64,000 nt of DNA from positions 1,178,001-1,242,000 of the forward strand of contig JAVTVJ010000508.1 in NCBI GenBank assembly GCA_034509425.1. Direction: 5' to 3'. Made by a program: the position numbers and the translations under genes. This DNA is from Eopsaltria australis (Eukaryota; Chordata; Aves; Passeriformes; Petroicidae). Positions 1 to 10,625 of this stretch are shown here, in pieces; position 1 is the first letter of the stretch, and each line of letters begins with the position of its first letter. The notes below the pieces were generated by a model. It did not search any database. It worked only from the letters and a program-made list of their open reading frames with translations, and was not told where the DNA came from.

Positions 1-1152
1 CTATAAAGATAATAAACAAATTCCATAACAGAGTCGGTAGTGTTTGACTGATCCAGCCAGAGATCCCCCAACCTTGGAATAAGTTCTCAAGCCAGTCCTT
101 GCCTTCAGTCTTCAGTTGGTGAAGTTGGTCCTGCATTTGTCATACTGTCTGGTGGATGTCCTGGGCATGTGAGGAGAGGTTGAAGCAACAAAGTCCCTTG
201 AACTCCTCACACCCCTGACTGTGAGCAAGGATTAGAAAGTCAGTTGCAGCCCTGTTCTGCAAAGTTGCCTGCCTGGTCATCTCCTCGTCTGCGAGGAGGT
301 CCGATAACGCCTTGGATGTCAAATTGGCTTGCTTGCCCACCCAACACTCTAGGTGAGAAAGCTCACCAAGGGCCTTTGCTGCTGCCACCCAAGGGAGAAA
401 TACTGAGGCAGCGACTCTTTTAGAGAAGGACCAGGAGGTCACACTTCTATCACAATTTGCATCCAATTCTAGGGTGGCACGTTTTTGGCGGGCCAGATCT
501 GTGTGATTCCTCCAGGCTAGTAGTTGGGTCCTTCCCAACGTCAGCATGGATAGCTTGCCGAGTGTACATGGGCCTCCACGCAGTCGAGAGGGGATTCCTG
601 CCCATACCCGATCACCACAGATGAGGAACACCCCTTTTGGGAGTTCCCTGGGATACATGACGGATGTGGACCGGGTGTTTTCCGCAAAACTGCACCAAAG
701 CCCTTTCACATACAATTTTTGTCGATAGGGGAAACATCCTTTTTTGGGTCGCCAATTCTGGGGTTCTTCCTTCTCACCGAGGGATCTAGCCAGTTGTATG
801 TAGGATTAAATTTGGTGCAAAAATTGGGCTTGGCTGACCCCACCAAGTCCAGTTCTTGGGGTTCAGCATGTGTGTGCGGCAGGGTCCAAACCTACATGTC
901 CCAACTGTGGGCTGGGTGGGCTTTGAGGAAGGTGGAGTGGTATTCTAGTGATGTCCAAGGAATCCCCACCAGGCAGGTCGACATAGGATTCTCTGTGGCA
1001 TACACGTTTAAGCAGAAGTCCTGTTGGCTGACGGACTTGGCCAGGGTGACCCACATGTTCTCCTTGGGCTGCTGCACCAGCCACGGGCTCGCCCGTCACA
1101 TCTGCAGGACCATGACAAGGACTGTGGCAGGGAGGCGGGATGGTAGTGTCAT
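1..1152 (-). pseudogene. env: ERV-C env (SU and most of TM), broken, runs off the left edge
   Basis: Env is the surface plus transmembrane glycoprotein that mediates receptor binding and membrane fusion. A plausible start is the ATG at 1150-1152, followed by a short hydrophobic leader cut by an in-frame stop. The SU segment around 890-1077 carries a CLVGIP motif shared with the other two env copies here. The long open stretch 140-715 (191 codons) holds a furin-type RQKR (residues 76-79), an internal fusion loop between C88 and C124, the LQNRAA immunosuppressive-type heptad region (from residue 152) and an intact CX6CC (C169, C176, C177). An internal fusion loop flanked by cysteines is an alpharetrovirus hallmark. 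Reading is broken between the open segments, and the membrane anchor lies at or beyond the window edge. Confidence 0.85.
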
Positions 1153-1489
1153 CCTAGGGGTCTATCGACTGGCTATAACTGAAGAAGAATAAACTCATAT
1201 TAAAATGGAACTTCCTTCTCTCCCCTTTCCTTAAAGTAAATGAGGGTTGGGGTAAGGGAAAACACACAAGGGAAGTCAGAGGGGCAAACAAGGGAAGGGG
1301 GTTTCCCGCAGCAGAATGCAGTTAACATTCTCAGTCCGGGTTATTTTACATTCTCTGTCTCTCAAAAGGTATTTCTCCTGATGGTTCCCTCTTCTTTAGG
1401 GAAGGGTCCTTTTCTTTATTCATCTTTTCCAGGCCGACTGCAGCTGACCTTGATCTTCTGTGGCTGAGGCAGCCGTCCCTGGAAAGACA
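1153..1489 (-). other. ERV-C pol/env junction
   Basis: This stretch lies between the integrase C-terminus and the env start. It matches in position and length the roughly 400-bp segment separating pol and env in ERV-E (18815-19185). It contains several stops in all frames and no separate gene that I can support. The env splice acceptor would be expected here, but I cannot place it. Confidence 0.5.
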
Positions 1490-2748
1490 CTCGACGAAAG
1501 CTGGTTAACTGGCCTGTATGGTCTGATGTATTTTGTGGGCACCCACTTCGGACCTTTAAGTGTGGACACACACGCATATCCTCACCCCCAGACGATTAGT
1601 GGGAGGGCCCCCTCAATCTGGTGGGTCTCAGGGTCCTTGATCAGCACCGGTGGATGTTCTTTTAATTTGGTAGAGGCTGAATTAGAAAAGTGCCAGAACA
1701 CAGGGGGAACGGGCTCTTCTTTTGAACAATTAAAAAAATTAATTGTGAAGAGCGCTATACAGAGTCGCTCAATGGGCAATCTATTGTCTGTACCTCCCTG
1801 CTGCTGCTGAAGGACTCTTTTGAGGGTCTGGTGTGCCCTCTCCACAATCGCCTGTCCAGTGGGGGAGTGGGGGATGCTGGTGAAATGGGACACTCCCCAT
1901 GACTGGAAAAACTCTCTGAGTTGGGAAAAGGTATACGTGGGTTCATTGTCCATTTTTATGTGTTTGGGTGTGCCCAACACTGAAAAGGCCATGAGAGAGT
2001 GCTTGATAACATCTTTTGCCTTCTCACCTGTGTGGGAGAAGGCATAGATTGCACCTGAGAAGGTGTCTATGGACAGGTGCACATACTTTAATCTACCAAA
2101 TTCCGGTACACGTGTTACATTCATCTGCCATGTTTCGCAACTGTTCAGTCCCCGGGGGTTAATCCCTGAGTTCAAAGATGGAATATGGTGGGACTGACAG
2201 TTGGGGCATGTTACCATGATTGCCCTCCCCTGCTCCAGAGGCAGCTGGAACATCCTCCGGAGGGCAGGGGTGTTCTGATGGTAGAACTGGTGGCTGAGCT
2301 TGGCCTGTGCACAGACATCTGTTGTGTTTGCCATTTGCACAGCCATGGCCAAGGTGTCTGCCCTGCGGTTCCCCTCAGAGATGTAACCAGGGAGACCCTG
2401 GTGTGATCTCACATGCATAACGTGAAAGGGGTGCTCTCAGTGGGATAAGAGGAATACTAACCTTGAGAGCAGCCCGAACAGTTTCTCATTGGTCACCTCC
2501 TTAAGCAACAAATGTTCTGCTCTGGCAGTTACTCCAGCCACATATGCTGAATCGCTTACCAAATTTAGAGGTTCCTGAAACCTCTCGAATACCCTGACGA
2601 CGGCTGCTAGCTCTGCAATCTGTGGGGATCCTTCCACCACATGGACCTCAGACTCCCACTGCTGGGTGCTAGGGTCCTTCCACGTCAAAACTGACTTGTG
2701 AGAGGACCCTGAGCTATCGGTAAACACAGGGCGTTCAATGGACTTTTG
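1490..2748 (-). pseudogene. pol: ERV-C pol 3' half: RNase H and integrase
   Basis: RNase H (about 2437-2742) degrades the RNA of the RNA/DNA hybrid. Its acidic residues are visible as D (FTDSSG), E (QIAEL) and D (LVSDSAYV), with the last Asp in NRRAD downstream. The frame shifts near 2420-2437. Integrase (1582-2418, 278 codons) has the HHCC zinc motif (H43, H47, C71, C74) and a full D118, D157, E193 triad with exactly 35 residues between D157 and E193. The usual G after the second Asp-Asn is E here (MDNEPTY). A stop interrupts the C-terminal domain just after VWG near 1582, although recognisable IN sequence continues to about 1490. Solo LTR D separates this half from RT. Confidence 0.88.
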
Positions 2749-3354
2749 TGTCGCCGTCCGCCTGCCTCCTCGGTGGTATTGAGGCGATCCCTAACGAAGG
2801 CGGAGGCGACTTGGGTCTTTGGGGGCCAGCCTTGACCCGCGTCGCCGAGCGCTGCTTGCCCTTGCTCCTCGCTAGCTCAGTGGTAGGCAAACTGGACCAC
2901 ACCTCGGGGGGGTCTCCCAGCCCAGGGTGGAAAGAGACACAGACGCAAGGTACTGCTCTCGAAGTCCCTGGGGGTCGGAAGGCCCAGAGCTCCCCATAAC
3001 ACGACCTTTTATTGTCAGGGGAGAACCAATCACAAAGGGGCAAGGGGGAGGAACAAGGGAGGAGCATGGGACAGGGAACCAACCAGGGAGAACAAGGGGA
3101 GGAGAGAGGGTGACAGGCATGTGGGGGATACAATGAATAACTGAGTAGCGAGGAACATTCTAGACAACTGGGGGTGGCTAACTGTGACGGGCAGGTGGTG
3201 CTACCCAGTGGGTCCTGGGGTTGTTAACTCTTCCCGAGTCCAGCCTTTCCTGGGCTAAACCACTGTTTGCTCCTCCCCAGGGGAGCACTCATCTTCCCCC
3301 CAGGGCTTCCTCATGGGGAATTCTTCCTCTTGTTCTATTTGCACCACCGCCACA
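2749..3354 (-). mobile_element. Solo LTR D in ERV-C pol
   Basis: The 606-bp LTR begins TGTCGCCGTC and ends CCACCGCCACA on the + strand, and is flanked by perfect 6-bp TSDs CTTTTG at 2743-2748 and 3355-3360. The inverted AATAAA at 3008-3013 sets its orientation as minus. It shares both termini and much of its interior with solo LTR B. No internal retroviral sequence remains, so it is a recombined solo LTR. It separates the RT connection region from RNase H in ERV-C. Confidence 0.93.
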
Positions 3355-4557
3355 CTTTTGCTTTGAAGAGACTTTGGGGACAGATGAAAGTTCATGTTGA
3401 ACAACTGATGTTTAAATTTTCTACCACTAATTTGGCCTGGATAACTCCAGCGTGAACTGGAGGTGCTCATTGGATTGGAGGAAATTCTCCAAATCCTCTC
3501 TGTGCCAGGGAACGTGATGTATGTGAAATCACACCCCGTCAAGGTGCGGAGCCTAGTCCTTGCTTTAGTTATTAATTTTGCCACCAGCTCTTGTGGTGTT
3601 GTTATGCTTTTGGATGGTTGGTGAGGGAGGAACACCCGCTCTATTATCAAGAGGGGCTCCTTCGACCTCCCGTCCCATTGAAAAATCAGTCCATGGTAGT
3701 GAGGTGTCTGTCCTAAGATAGTGAACTGAAATGGCAAATCTGGTGCCATTCTGTGGGTGTGCCAGGATGAGAGTGCCTGCTGTACCTTACCTATGGCCGC
3801 CTTGGCATCCGCGGTGATCTCTCTCGGCGAGTCAAGACCCTCGCCGCCCTTTAGAAGCTGGTATAAGGGGGCGAGGTCCACCGTTGTCAGCCCCAACAGT
3901 GGACGAACCCAGTTGATGGAGCCACATAGCTGGTGGAGGACGCAGAGGGTCCTGGGCTCATCCTGGGTGGTGAGTTGCTGGGGTGCGATGGTCTTCTCAC
4001 TGATGCAGATACCAAGGTAGGTCCACGGGCAGGTATGCTGCACCTTTTCCGGATGGATTTCCATCCCGGCATGCTGAATAGCTGAGATTGTCATATCCAG
4101 TGTCCTTTTTAGGTAGTCTTCTGATGGGGCACAGACCAGCATGTCGTCCATGTAATGGAATATGATGGCTTTCGGGGAGGTCTTGCGGACAGGTGTTAAA
4201 ATCATCGCGACATACCATTGGCAGATGACCGGGGAATTTTTCATTCCTTGAGGAAGGACAGTCCAGTGGTAACGTCGCTGAGGGGCTTCCCTGTTGGTCG
4301 ACGGTACAGTAAATGCAAATGTCGGAGCAGCATCTGGGTGGAGTGGGATGCTAAAGAAGCAGTCTTTGATGTCAACTGTACACACGACTGCGAGTGGCCA
4401 CTGACGGGGGAGCATTGCGGGCGATGGAAGGCCCGGTTGGAGGAGTCCCATGTCTGCAATGACCTTATTTATCTCTCTCAGATCGTGGAGGAGCCTCCAC
4501 TGATTCTTGCCAGGTTTCTTGATGACAAAGATCGGGGAGTTCCAAGGGCTGTCAGAT
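3355..4557 (-). pseudogene. pol: ERV-C pol middle: reverse transcriptase
   Basis: The RT catalytic core is well preserved, with the first catalytic Asp in VDIKDCFFSIPLHP, the LPQGMKNSP turn and the YMDD box (FHYMDDMLV). The thumb and connection follow down to about 3480, where frameshifts and stops appear. A continuous open frame runs 4610-3255 (451 codons), but its first ~18 codons come from the ERV-A LTR and its last ~33 from solo LTR D, so it is a chimera and not a gene. The N-terminal RT codons continue on the far side of ERV-A at 11139-11301, and the two pieces join in register across the TCAGAT duplication. Confidence 0.92.
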
Positions 4558-5801
4558 TGTCGCGTTCCGCCGTTGGTCTGGTGTGGGTAGCAGTCTTGTG
4601 GTGGGTACAATCAAGTGTCCTCAGCTCTCTGAGTCCACTGGCGTTGGGAGTTGTGTTTCCCTTGCTTTAAGGGCTGCAGGTCCCTGAACAGTGAACACTG
4701 TAGCGATTGCTGGAAAGGCAGTAGGGGGGATCTCTCTCCAGGGAACAGAAGAGATACAAAGGCACGGAGTCACTTGCATTCTGGGCATCCGAGGCAGAGA
4801 GACCCGGAGCACTCGGAGCACCAGCCTTTTATTAAGGTCCAGGCAGCCAATCAGCGGCTAGCTCAGGGGAGGAACAAGGGAGGACAAGGGGTTAAGGACC
4901 AACAGGGATCATGAAGGGGAGGAGAGGGGATAACAGACAACATAATGGACAAACCATCAACCGAGTGTAACAGAAACTTCTAGAACCGGGGGAAGATTGA
5001 CAAGTGATGGGCAGGTGGTCAGCCCTATGGGATCGGGGACGTCCAGTGTCGCCGTCCGCCTTCTGTCCGATGGTCTGGGTGTCATAGGTCAAAGGCGGAT
5101 GCGACGAGGGTCCTCGGTGGCCAGCCTCGTCCCCTGTTGCTGGGAGTTCAATTTCCCTAGCTCTATGTCTGTGATCCATTAAGGCAAACTAGGTACCGCA
5201 CTGTGTAGCTGTAAGGGGGCTCTTCGAACCCGGGTAAAAGAGACACTGTAGCCGAGAGGTTAGCAGCACTCTGTAGCACCAGGGTCGGGAGACCCCGAGC
5301 CCTCAGTGACACAGCCTTTTATTGCACAACATCAACCAATCACGGAGGGACTCGGGGGAGGAACTAGGGAGGAGCATGGGACAGGGAACCAACCAGGGAG
5401 GCAGGGGGTGGAGAAGGGGTGACAGACAACAGGGAGATACAATCAGCAACCGAGTATCACAAAACTTATTAGAACATGGGGGTGGTGAACAGCAGATGGG
5501 CAGGTGGTGCCAACCAATCAGCCCAGAGGGTGTACACTTCTCCAAGGCCCATCCTACTTGGGCTAAACCAACTCTTGCCCCACCTCAGGGGAATCCTCTT
5601 CTTCCCCCCAGGGCTTCCTTAACGGGAAGTCCTCTTGGGCTACTTGCACCACCGCCACAGTCCAGCCCCTTGATAGTCCAGCTCATCTTTGGGGCATACC
5701 ATAGCAAGTCCACGCCCCAGAGGTGTCCTCAGTCCAAAGTGTCTTTTCCCCAGGGCTTTTTTATGAGGAATGTCCCCTGGGACTTTTCAACCACCACCAC
5801 A
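4558..5801 (-). repeat. 3' LTR of ERV-A, split by solo LTR B
   Basis: The LTR occupies 4558-5046 and 5660-5801 (about 625 bp once LTR B and one TSD copy are set aside). The + strand begins TGTCGCG and ends CCACCACCACA. The inverted poly(A) signal is at 4828-4833 (TTTATT on +). An inverted CCAAT-like GCCAATCAG lies at about 4848. It is about 110 bp longer than the 5' LTR because the latter carries a deletion between two CACT repeats (corresponding to 4699-4813 here). Confidence 0.92.
5047..5659 (-). mobile_element. Solo LTR B inside the 3' LTR of ERV-A
   Basis: The 613-bp LTR begins TGTCGCCGTC and ends ACCACCGCCACA, with perfect TSDs GTCCAG at 5041-5046 and 5660-5665. The inverted AATAAA is at 5318-5323. 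The uninterrupted 5' LTR of ERV-A (around 10994-11005) preserves the empty site, with a single GTCCAG followed directly by CCCCTTGATAG. This proves the insertion and its boundaries. It is the youngest layer demonstrable by nesting (insertion in an insertion in an insertion). Confidence 0.96.
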
Positions 5802-5815
5802 TCTCCCCCGTTTTT
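5802..5815 (-). other. Polypurine tract of ERV-A
   Basis: The minus strand reads AAAAACGGGGGAGA immediately before the 3' LTR terminus TGTGGTGG. The polypurine tract primes plus-strand DNA synthesis and fixes the LTR boundary at 5801. Confidence 0.85.
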
Positions 5816-6903
5816 ATTGTTTGAAGAAAACATGTTGTTTACTAATGAAATGACAAAGCTCTTAAAACATCTTAAGAAACACAACACAATAAAGATAATT
5901 AACAGAACTAAAAGTAGAGTTCATACTGTTTGAGAAATCCACCCAGAGATCCCCCAATGTTCAAAAAGATTGTCCAGCCAGTCCATTCCTTCCCTCTGGA
6001 GCTGGTGAATCTGCTCTTGCATTTGCTGGATTGAATTCCTGATGCTCCGGGCGTGCGAGGATAAGTTAAAACAGCAGAGTCCTTCAAATTCCTCGCACCA
6101 GTGGCCGTGCAGCAGAAGTAGGTAGTCAATGGCAGCCCTATTTTGTAAGGTTGCCTGCCTGGTTGTTTCTTCATCTGTTAGGAGGTCTGACAACACTCAT
6201 GATGTTAAATTGGCCTGCTTTCCCAGCCAACACTCTAGGTGAGAAAGCTCACCGAGGGCCTTGGCTGCCACTACCCATGGCAAAAAGATAGAGGCTGCGA
6301 CCCTTTTTGAGAACGACCAGGAGATAACGCTGCTATCACAATTGGGGTCTAAATCGAGGTTGGCTCATTTTTGGTGGGCCAATTGTGTGTTATTCCTCCA
6401 AGCAAGAAGTTGGGTCGTCCCCGGTGTTAACAGGGCAAGCTTGCCGAGTGTACAGGGTCCTCCATGCAGATGGGAGGGAATCCCTGCCCAAGCCCTATCA
6501 CCGCATATGAGGAAGATCCCTTTCGGGAGCTTCCTGGGGTATGTGAGAGTGGAGCACCACGTGCTCCCCGCATGCCCGCACCACTTTGACACACTGTAGA
6601 GCTTCCGATGGGAGGGGAAGACATCTACTCTTGATTTTATCAGGCAGTCCTGCTCCTCCAAACTGGGTGCAGAACGCGGGCTGTGTGGATCCCAGTAAGT
6701 CTAGTTCTTGCGGCTTGGATCTGGATCTGGTATACGGAAAGTCTTTTACGAACTTGTAATACCATCCTTTGTCCAGTGAGGCACTTGGGAAGATGGTATA
6801 AAAATTCTTGCGGCGACAAGGGGATTCCCACCAGGCAGGTCGACATAGGGCTGTCCGCCGAGACGGTGTTAAGGCAGAAGTCACTCTGGCCAATGGACTT
6901 TAA
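5816..6903 (-). pseudogene. env: ERV-A env, 5'-truncated and broken
   Basis: SU begins abruptly around 6903 (SDFCLN, then STCLVGIPL), so the signal peptide and N-terminus are lost through the pol-env deletion. The rest of SU is read in alternating frames to about 6370. The TM ectodomain (5921-6370) holds the fusion loop, the LQNRAAIDYLLLLHG region and an intact CX6CC (CEEFEGLCC). At the SU/TM cleavage position the aligned basic site reads A-H-Q-K followed by a TGA stop, consistent with CpG decay of two arginine codons. A 1-nt shift near 5930 precedes the membrane anchor. It is clearly homologous to the ERV-C and ERV-E env copies. Confidence 0.85.
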
Positions 6904-7499
6904 GGTAATTGTCCACGGGAGCACAAACTAAAATGTCGTCCATATAGTGGTAAATTATGGACTTGGGGAAAGCCTTTCTGACCGGTGACAGGACCCCAGA
7001 GACGTACCATTGGCACAAAACAGGTGAATTTCTCATGCCCTGGGGCAAAACTCACCAGTGGTAGCATCTCTGGGGGGCCTCCGTGTTAACCGACGGGACT
7101 GAAAATGCAAACCGTGGTGCATCACTTGGATGGAGGGGGATTGAGAAAAAAATGTCTTTTATGTCAATAATGGCTAGTGGCCACAGTCGGGGGAGCATGG
7201 CCGGCGATGGTAGGCTGGGCTGAAGGGTACCCATTTCTACAATGGCCTCATTGATTTTTCTCAGGTCGTGGAGGAGTCTTCACTGTCTCCACCGGGTTTC
7301 TGGATCACGAAGACAGGGGAGTTCCAAGGGCTGTCAGATGGCATGATGTTGCCCTTGGAAAGTTGCTCCTCCATGAGGGATTGTAGGGCGCCTAACTTCT
7401 ATTTAGTAAGGGGCCACTGCTCCACCCACACCGGCTTGTTGGTCTTCCAGGTGAGAGGTGGTACAGTGGCATGGATGGCGTGCCCTGCAGTGGCCCCGG
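6904..7499 (-). pseudogene. pol: ERV-A pol, truncated after the RT YMDD box
   Basis: Pol starts by a -1 shift at the end of pro. Visible RT blocks are IDIKDIFFSIPLHP (7052-7234) and YHYMDDIL (about 6925-6960). Shortly after YMDD the sequence switches to env SU at a CTTAA shared by both partners, which suggests a microhomology deletion. No RNase H or integrase remains. A frame break lies near the LPQG turn, where the codons after the first catalytic block are shifted (around 7050). Confidence 0.87.
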
Positions 7500-8299
7500 T
7501 TAGAAATCCCCCGGTGTATTAGGGATCTCTAGCCGTGTCCCCCATTGCAATAACAGGTCCCGGCCCCAGAGGGTGAAACCAGACGGCACGACAAATGGTC
7601 TCACAGTCGCGGAATGACCATCCGGTCCCTCCACCATGATGTTCTTAGTGGACCTCTGGGGCATGGTTGCTCCCCCTATACCTGTTATTGACTCAGTGGA
7701 GGGCCGAAGCCTCCACCGCTGTGACCACTCTGCTTCCGTGATGATGGTAACGTTGGAACCTGTGTCCATCATCCCCCTCAGATGCACTGTGGATTTCTCA
7801 TTAATAAGTCTGCAAGACAACGTCGGTTTATCTGTGCCCAGGATCTCAGTATAAAAAGCGGTAGGTCATGAGGTATAACGACTGCATGGGCTAGCCACTG
7901 CTCCCAGGGTATAAACCAGGGCACGAAGTGGCAGGCTACTGTTATTAAGAAAGTCTGTCCGGGTGTAATCTTGACTATCTGGGGGAGTACGAAGAGTCCA
8001 GGCAGACCCTTCGTCGAGTCCCCCACTACTAAGATCTCTGTTCGTGTATATATGTTGCTGTGCAAGAACACTTTATACCTGTGAAAATCGGTGCTGGTGA
8101 CATGCTGTGGGGCCGCACTCACCAGGTTGAAACGTCTGCTCCGTGCCTCCAGAAAGCTCCCTTCTTCCACCGATGACTTGGCAGTTGGTCTTACCGGAGC
8201 GGCGTTGGTAGTCTCAATGGAGTCAGCATTTAATTTAGTGTCGCAGCGCGGTGCTGTTCCGCGCTTCACTGCCCGTTTCCCTGTTGTTGCTGGCAACAT
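7500..8299 (-). pseudogene. pro: ERV-A pro: dUTPase-like segment plus aspartic protease
   Basis: The open stretch 7778-8299 begins in the gag/pro overlap and carries a dUTPase-like beta-barrel pattern (LVSAAP near the start, then TPGQTFLITVAC and FIPWEQWLAHAVVIP), but I do not see the catalytic GVID-type motif. The stretch 7500-7820 is the retroviral protease with intact D19-T20-G21 (MMDTGSNVTII) and the conserved flap and C-terminal GRDLL. A frame change links the two. The protein ends at a TAA directly after GGATTTC (7503-7509), the presumptive pro/pol slippage site. Protease would cleave Gag and Pol polyproteins. Confidence 0.82.
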
Positions 8300-10213
8300 G
8301 GGCAGTGCGCCACTCTGGGACCTGTGGGAGACTTAGCACACAGGTGGTTAGTTTTCTTGGGCTTTGGGCAATTCCGTGCTATGTGGTGCGGCTCACCACA
8401 GTTAAAGCACCTCGTGTTCTTGCTTCAGTCAATTGGGGGTGCAGCAGCTCCGACTGCTGCCAGTCTTTTAGGATGGGTCACTCGCGTGGGGTGAGGAGGA
8501 GTCGGAGGGGGCGAGTCCATGGTCACCTCAGCACAAGCCTCCACCATCACTTCTATGGTGGGTTTGGGGATCTTAAGAAGTGCTTTGAGGACTGCTTTGC
8601 AGGCGGGGTTTGAGTTAGCAAATGCAAGGGACTGAAGAAGCTTCTTTTGATTTTCTGGGTCCTCCTCTTGCTTAGCTAACGTGGCTTTTATTCTCCCAAT
8701 AAAATCAACAAAGTTTTCATTTTGCCCTTGCTTGATAGCAGCATAACCGTTGGATGGAATGGCAGCGGAGGGCAGGGTCATTAAGGCCCTCAACGCTGCC
8801 TGCTTCCCCCCTTTCTTGAAGTCACCTTCATCTGCTAGATGGTCCGTAGTGAGGTAATCGAGTTCTGAGTCTTTCTTATAGTGTTCTAACTAGTCCTCCA
8901 GTAAACGTGCCACACTCGCTCCCACATCCAATACTTTGAGTCAACCAAAATCCCATCTATGATCATCTTCAGGTCGTCAGGGACCAGAAGATTTGCGTGG
9001 AATGTTGTCTTGAACATCCCCTGACACAGGGGTGACTCCAGCCCATAATCGCCTGCCATTCTGCACAAATCCTTGAGGCTGGCAAAGGAGAATGGTTCCC
9101 ATTTAGGATTGTGCCCCCTGCGGCTGCACTGGACCAGGTAGGCCACAACGCCTTGGTCCCTCTTCGCGGCCCAGGCCGCAGCCTCCAGGCCCCCGGGTTC
9201 CAGGTGTTGCGAACCGGTGAGGCCTGGGCCTGGTCCCTGGCTTTGGCGCAGGCCTCAGCCTTTGGGCCTCTGGGTTCTAGGTGTTGAGGTCTAGAGCGCT
9301 GATAGGCCTTGGCCTCCTCCCTTCCAGGTTCTAGGTATCGAGAACTGGAAGGAGGGGCGTGGGAACCAGGGCTTAGGGGGGTGGAGCGCGAAGGGACGGA
9401 TGCCGCGCGGGTCCGATAGGAGGTCCCGATGGTAGGGGAGGGGCCCGATGCAACAGCTCCCTTCGACACAACCATGAAGGCTGAGGGGCGTGCCAAGGGG
9501 CGGAAGACCGAGTGGGTAGGCTCAGGGGAAGAGTCACCAGAGGAGTCAGGGGAGGAGTCCAAGTCCAGTAAAATGGCTTGGGCCTTTCTGCCAAGATGGT
9601 CTGAGGTGGGGCCCCTTGCCATGCGGCTGACACCTTTATCTGCGCTGCCACGGACATTTCCTTTTGTAAAACTTGGGGGGGTGCAACAGGTGCAACTGGG
9701 TACATGGGCATGGGGAGAAGGGATAGGGACAGGTCCGGCACAGAGGGGCCCTCTCTATGTCGGCAGGGGTGCAGCAAGGATCGCGGAGGGTCGGGGGAGG
9801 CAGGAGCTCTGCTTTTCCCTGGGGCTTCCCTGCTCTTCAAGGAGGGCTACCTGACGCGATCCACGCCGCTCTGGGGAGGACAGGGTGCAGGGGCCGGTGG
9901 GGTAGGAGGAACTGGGGACCCAACATTACCCTTTTCCCGCTCCCTTAACAAGTCACAAATTAAAATGAAAAGCGAAAAATATCTGGAAATCCATGGCTCC
10001 CCAACCCAAACTCTTTCCGTTAACAAATCCCTAAATTTATCCCAAAATGATAAATATGAAACTAAATCAACCGAAACCAAGGGAAAATTAATGAAAACCC
10101 AATGAATAAACTCCCGAAGCAACTGTCTGCTAAAATCCTTTTTCCCAACTATTAGGGAAGCTTTACCTTGGGAATAGACCCCCCTTTTGCTGGCGTGAGA
10201 GACGAACTCCCAT
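8230..10213 (-). pseudogene. gag: ERV-A gag
   Basis: Gag is the structural polyprotein. The ATG at 10211-10213 opens M-G-V, a myristoylation-type start, but an in-frame stop follows after 16 codons. Matrix-like sequence continues to about 9850, then a proline-rich region with repeats (9150-9345). The capsid N-terminal domain is at about 8886-9146 (PKWEPFSFASLKDL). The major homology region is around 8690-8730 (IKQGQNENFVDFIGRIK). A nucleocapsid with one good CCHC knuckle (CFNCGEPHHIARNC) is at about 8380-8425. The equivalent of a second knuckle is not formed. The gag stop is TAA at 8230-8232, overlapping pro in another frame. Confidence 0.85.
9150..9345 (-). repeat. Imperfect HLEPG-type repeats in ERV-A gag
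   Basis: Three degenerate copies of a roughly 65-75 bp unit, recognisable by GGGTTC(C/T)AGGTGT on the + strand, encode repeats around HLEPG...A...A. They lie between the proline-rich linker and the capsid. ERV-C carries the same repeat type at about 12755-12950, so it is a lineage feature rather than a local duplication. Confidence 0.6.
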
Positions 10214-10605
10214 TTTTGTGCTCAGCAGCAAGCCCCAAACCCCAGGAAAACTGTGGCAACTGAAAAGGGGATAAGCTAAAAGAGTGGTACTGGAGAGCCC
10301 CCACACTTACTACTCTTCATGCATCTGTGCTGCGCAGTCTTCTTCTCTGGAGCACACAGCTCCCCTCTGGACCGCCGACCTCGGTCCCATTCCACCGATA
10401 CCAAAGAAAAAGCTCCTGGGTCTTGGTTCCAGCGAAGCTGCGGCTTCCCCACTCCTCTTCACTCCTCAAGAGGAGTTTTCTCGGCTTTCCCCTCTCAATA
10501 GGTCTCTTAAAACAGAGAACCTATCAACTGGGGCAGTGGCGACTCCAAATGCGCACTCCACTCCGAAGAGCCGAGGTCACTCTCGAGTGGCAGTGGATGA
10601 TCACT
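10214..10605 (-). other. ERV-A 5' leader
   Basis: This is the untranslated leader between the primer site and the gag ATG, about 390 nt, which is typical for a retroviral leader. A packaging signal and the major splice donor would be expected here. I cannot identify either with confidence. Confidence 0.55.
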
Positions 10606-10623
10606 GCCCCACATTGGGCGCCA
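10606..10623 (-). other. Primer binding site of ERV-A, tRNA-Lys1,2-like
   Basis: The minus strand reads TGGCGCCCAATGTGGGGC. This matches the primer complement of tRNA-Lys1,2 as used by some betaretroviruses, with a single difference (T for C at position 11). It lies 2 nt inside the 5' LTR edge, as expected. Confidence 0.88.
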
Positions 10624-10625
10624 GC

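Noticed and set aside
2735..3133. 132-codon minus-strand open frame, with similar ones at 5303-5545 and 14537-14764
   Set aside because: They lie in LTR U3/R sequence, are rich in Pro/Ser/Cys because of LTR composition, and recur only because the LTRs are related.
5322..5933. 203-codon plus-strand open frame
   Set aside because: It crosses LTR B, the ERV-A LTR and the polypurine tract in antisense, so it is an LTR composition artefact.
9373..9854. Overlapping open frames on both strands of the GC-rich gag linker
   Set aside because: These are shadow frames of the proline-rich gag region. The gag frame itself fits the collinear order.
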